Notes under the pieces: generated by a model
The model's database searches: none
Seen by the model: the letters and a program-made list of their open reading frames with translations, nothing else
What the model was told of the DNA's origin: nothing
Program-made: the position numbers and the translations under genes
Source: an uncultured Bacteroidales bacterium
GTDB lineage: Bacteria; Bacteroidota; Bacteroidia; Bacteroidales; Muribaculaceae
Assembly (NCBI GenBank): GCA_902786725.1
Contig: CADADP010000034.1
Coordinates: forward strand, 1-34,240
Direction of reading: 5' to 3'
DNA: 34,240 nucleotides
Shown here: piece after piece, positions 31,777-34,240 of the stretch
How positions within the stretch are numbered: position 1 is the first letter of the stretch
How the letters are laid out: every line of letters starts with the position of its first letter

Positions 31777-33738
31777 TCACTCCTTCTCGTCAATTTGCTT
31801 GATTCTCTGCTCCAGTGCCGCGATATCCTCCTTAATCTTAGCAATTTTCTTCTCCATCTCGAGCACAATGGCGTTGCCGGCCTTAGAGCGGGCAGAGAGG
31901 AATCCCAAGTTATTCTCGATGACTTTGAGCTCACTGCACTTCTGCTCGTAGGAACGGACAAGGCGCTCACGCTCGCGGTCGCCAGAATCCCCCACCCCAG
32001 CTGCTCCGGCAAAGCGCTGTGAGCCCTGACGGGACGCGCGCAGTCCGAATTTGTCGGTAGCGGCATCGCGAGCCTGCTTGAACTCGGCGTAGATTTTGTC
32101 TTTTTCTTTGAATGGCACATGTCCAATCTCGCTCCACTTGGCAATCAACTGGCGCGCCGTTTCGGCTGCCTGTTCCGCATCGTCCATATCGAGAGTGGCA
32201 TTAAGCGAGGTGATTATTTCTTTCTTGGCTTTCAGGTTGTCGTGTTCAACGGCACGCACGCTGGTGGTCTGCGATTTCTTCTGCTCGAAGAAGTAGTCGC
32301 AAGCGGCCACGAAGCGCTTCCACACCGCTTCGCTATGCTTTTTCACAACCGGGCCCACCGTTTTCCACTCTTTCTGCAGAGCAACGAAAGCATCGGTAGT
32401 TTTTTTCCAGTCGGTGGAGTCTTTGAGAGCCTCGGCGCGAGCCACGAGTTCGTTTTTCTTGGCAAGGTTGGCCGAGAGTTCATCTTTCATTTCCTTGAAG
32501 AAAGCGGCTTTTTTCTCAAAGAAATCGTCGCATGCCTTGCGGAAACGCGCAAAGAGCTCATTGTTGACTTTGCGTGCGGCAAATCCCAGTTTTTTCCATT
32601 CGTCCTGCAGTGCAATAATTTGCTTAGTGGTTTCGTCCCAAGCGGCATAGGACTTGAGGTTTTCGGTGGAGATGGCTTCGATTTTCTCGCAGAGAGCCTG
32701 TTTCGCGTCGGCGTTTTCTTGCTCTTGCTCTTTCCGGTTCTCGAAGTAAGCCTGATGTTTCTTGTTAATTACCGAGGAAGCGTTCTTGAAGCGCACCCAG
32801 AGCTCTTCGCGCAACTCTGGGGCGACCGGGCCGGTTTCGCGCCAAGTATTGTGGAGCTCCTGCAGTTTCTTAAATGCGGCGATAACGTCTTCCTCATCGT
32901 CGAGGGCCTCGGCCTGTGCGCACAGTTGCTGCTTGATTTCGAGGTTCTTCTTGAAGTCGTAGTCGCGTAATTCCTTGTTCATCTTGAGCAGGTCGTAGAA
33001 TCGCTCCACGGCCAGCTGGTAATCTTTCCAGAGACGGGTTGACTCGGAAGCGCTGACCTCGCCAATTTCCTTGAAGTTTTGCTGCAATTCTTTCACCCTA
33101 TTGAACTGGCGGTTAATATTATCGGGGTCGGCACTAATAGCGTTGATTTCGGCGATTATGGCACGTTTTTTGTCGGCATTCTGAGCCTTGAGCGCTTCAA
33201 GTTCGGCATTCAGCTCAGCCCTTTTGTCCTTGATGCAGTTGAGTATTTCCTTGAGGTCGTTCTCTATAGCGTCTTCTGCCGGAACGAAATCCTCTTCTTT
33301 GTTACCGGCCTGAATAAAGGCATCTTTTTCTTGCGCCACTTCGGCCTTTCGGATTGCGAAGAAAGCCGACTTGATGTGAGCGACTTCATCCTTGATAACA
33401 TCGACCGACTTCTGCGCGAGTTCCTTGAGAGCGTCGAGCAGTTCCTGTTTGGAAAGAGAATCGTAATTACACGCCTCGGGTTGTTCGGGCAACTCCGGCG
33501 CGGCCTGTTCCTGAGCTATGGGTTCCTGGGCGGCTGCAGACTCAATGGGCTCGGGGTGCTCTTGAGGCTCGCCTTGAGCGACATCGGCAACAGGTTGTTC
33601 CGGCAGGTCCGGCTCAGTCACAGTTTCTTCTGCCACAGGTTGTTGACTATCGGCAACTTGAGGAGTTGCAGCGTTGTTAGTTAAATTCTCTTCGTTAGCA
33701 AGCAGTTGGCTTGAGTTGTCATGATCGAGTGATGTCAT
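31777..33738 (-). CDS. DUF349 multi-repeat coiled-coil protein
   Basis: A 653-aa protein. Residues 1-110 are a low-complexity region rich in Glu, Pro, Gln and Ala, probably disordered. From about 120 to 560 there are about five tandem DUF349 units, each a helical bundle with a W-K-x-x-G or W-x-x-x-G-P pattern (WKDYQLAVERFYD, HNTWRETGPV, DEWKKLGFAA, KEWKTVGPVV, AKWSEIGHVP). The C-terminus (about 590-653) is a coiled coil. DUF349 proteins are common in Bacteroidetes, and no enzymatic role is known to me; homologous repeats occur in actinobacterial and plastid proteins. It has a -7 box at 33791-33798 and terminates at the hairpin at 31700-31723, so it is likely a single-gene unit. Confidence 0.9.
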   Translation of the reverse strand: MTSLDHDNSSQLLANEENLTNNAATPQVADSQQPVAEETVTEPDLPEQPVADVAQGEPQEHPEPIESAAAQEPIAQEQAAPELPEQPEACNYDSLSKQELLDALKELAQKSVDVIKDEVAHIKSAFFAIRKAEVAQEKDAFIQAGNKEEDFVPAEDAIENDLKEILNCIKDKRAELNAELEALKAQNADKKRAIIAEINAISADPDNINRQFNRVKELQQNFKEIGEVSASESTRLWKDYQLAVERFYDLLKMNKELRDYDFKKNLEIKQQLCAQAEALDDEEDVIAAFKKLQELHNTWRETGPVAPELREELWVRFKNASSVINKKHQAYFENRKEQEQENADAKQALCEKIEAISTENLKSYAAWDETTKQIIALQDEWKKLGFAARKVNNELFARFRKACDDFFEKKAAFFKEMKDELSANLAKKNELVARAEALKDSTDWKKTTDAFVALQKEWKTVGPVVKKHSEAVWKRFVAACDYFFEQKKSQTTSVRAVEHDNLKAKKEIITSLNATLDMDDAEQAAETARQLIAKWSEIGHVPFKEKDKIYAEFKQARDAATDKFGLRASRQGSQRFAGAAGVGDSGDRERERLVRSYEQKCSELKVIENNLGFLSARSKAGNAIVLEMEKKIAKIKEDIAALEQRIKQIDEKE

Positions 33739-33790
33739 AATAATTACAATTTAGGGCGCATCACAAGGGCGCGGTTCACAATTAGAACTT

Positions 33791-33798
33791 CAAAATTA
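33791..33798 (-). promoter_or_regulatory. -7 box of the DUF349 gene
   Basis: On the minus strand the site reads TAATTTTG, 52 bp before the ATG at 33738. A TTTG lies 16-17 bp upstream (33815-33818), slightly short of the usual distance. The remaining DNA of 33799-33913 shows no gene. Confidence 0.5.
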
Positions 33799-33913
33799 CA
33801 TTTTTTTTTTGATACAAAGAAAAAAACGCCCAAATTTCTTGAAAGAGTGAGGAAAATTAGGCCTTCGAAAGGTGATTTTGACTTATTTGGGATAATGGGA
33901 ATGAGGGATGGAG

Positions 33914-34240
33914 TTAGCGCTTGATGGAGCGGTAGATGAGTGTGGAGCAGTTAGCAGGTGCGAGAACGGTCTGCGCAGTGTGCAGCACATTTGTTGGCGT
34001 GACGGCGCGGTATCGGTCAACAATACGATTGAACTCATCGGCATCGCCCATAAGTTCATACATGGAAATGCGGAAGGCTTTTTTCAGGTAGTGCTCGGTT
34101 TCAAATAGCAAGTTCGACGCGTACTTATTCACGCATTTCTCAAGTTCCCTTTGCGAGATTCCGTGCTCGAGAAGTTCTTGAATCTCATTGTCGATTGCCT
34201 GCTGCGCGGCGGCTACCGAAGCTCCCTGGGCAAGGTATCC
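33914..34240 (-). CDS. M16 family metallopeptidase, C-terminal part (cut by window edge)
   Basis: The frame is open from the right edge to a TAA at 33914-33916, giving 108 residues. The sequence has the pattern of the end of an insulinase-like (M16) peptidase: EIQELLEHGISQRELEKCVNKYASNLL, matching the 'G-(I/V)-(S/T)-x-x-EL-x-x-x-x-N' helix typical of the C-terminal M16 domain, then an AFRISMYELMGDADEFN segment and a short terminal strand ending STLIYR. The catalytic HxxEH motif would be in the missing part. The GTG at 34132 is internal, not a start. M16 proteins of Bacteroidetes are usually secreted or periplasmic. Confidence 0.75.
   Translation of the reverse strand, partial: GYLAQGASVAAAQQAIDNEIQELLEHGISQRELEKCVNKYASNLLFETEHYLKKAFRISMYELMGDADEFNRIVDRYRAVTPTNVLHTAQTVLAPANCSTLIYRSIKR

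Overview
The window reads as chromosomal DNA from a member of the Bacteroidales, probably a gut Muribaculaceae- or Bacteroides-like organism. The evidence is repeated Bacteroidetes-type promoters (TAnnTTTG -7 boxes, several with a TTG 19-20 bp upstream), mostly weak Shine-Dalgarno sites, a one-domain Pta beside AckA, a single long LptF/LptG-type permease, a glycine-zipper OmpA lipoprotein, class III fructose-bisphosphatase, a BspA-type LRR lipoprotein and a secreted C1B peptidase. I cannot name the species.

Layout. 1-6260 (minus strand): two related secreted beta-rich proteins, one cut by the window edge and one of about 1003 aa ending in a dockerin, flank the pta-ackA acetate operon. 6457-12488 (plus): an SH3-like protein, an LptF/G permease, ribBA, a Sua5/YciO protein and a DbpA-like DEAD-box helicase. 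12489-15890 is an accessory island: an IS66 transposase remnant, an AT-rich type II restriction-modification pair (C5 methyltransferase plus probable endonuclease), and about 800 bp of gene-free DNA packed with palindromes, including one multi-branched fold of 146 nt. A 24-bp imperfect direct repeat lies on both sides of the R-M pair. 15890-18175: BspA-like LRR lipoprotein and, convergent to it, a B3/B4-domain protein. 18263-24338 (plus): mtnN-luxS (S-adenosylhomocysteine recycling and AI-2), an AraC regulator, then fbp, a GH13 lipoprotein and a TSCPD protein ending at a clear terminator. 24382-27604: an AlbA_2-type protein with no good start codon and an SGNH hydrolase (minus), divergent from a CE7-like esterase (plus). 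27693-31669: a tiny lipoprotein with a promoter almost on its start codon, OmpA lipoprotein (minus), C1B aminopeptidase (plus), and a sugar-phosphate transferase that starts exopolysaccharide assembly (minus). 31777-34240 (minus): a DUF349 coiled-coil protein and the C-terminal end of an M16 peptidase cut by the window edge.

Most genes are housekeeping or envelope functions. Pta and AckA make acetate and ATP from acetyl-CoA; MtnN and LuxS act in sequence on S-adenosylhomocysteine; Fbp and the GH13 protein share an operon and concern sugar metabolism. The least explained DNA is the palindrome array at 15271-15730 next to the restriction-modification genes.
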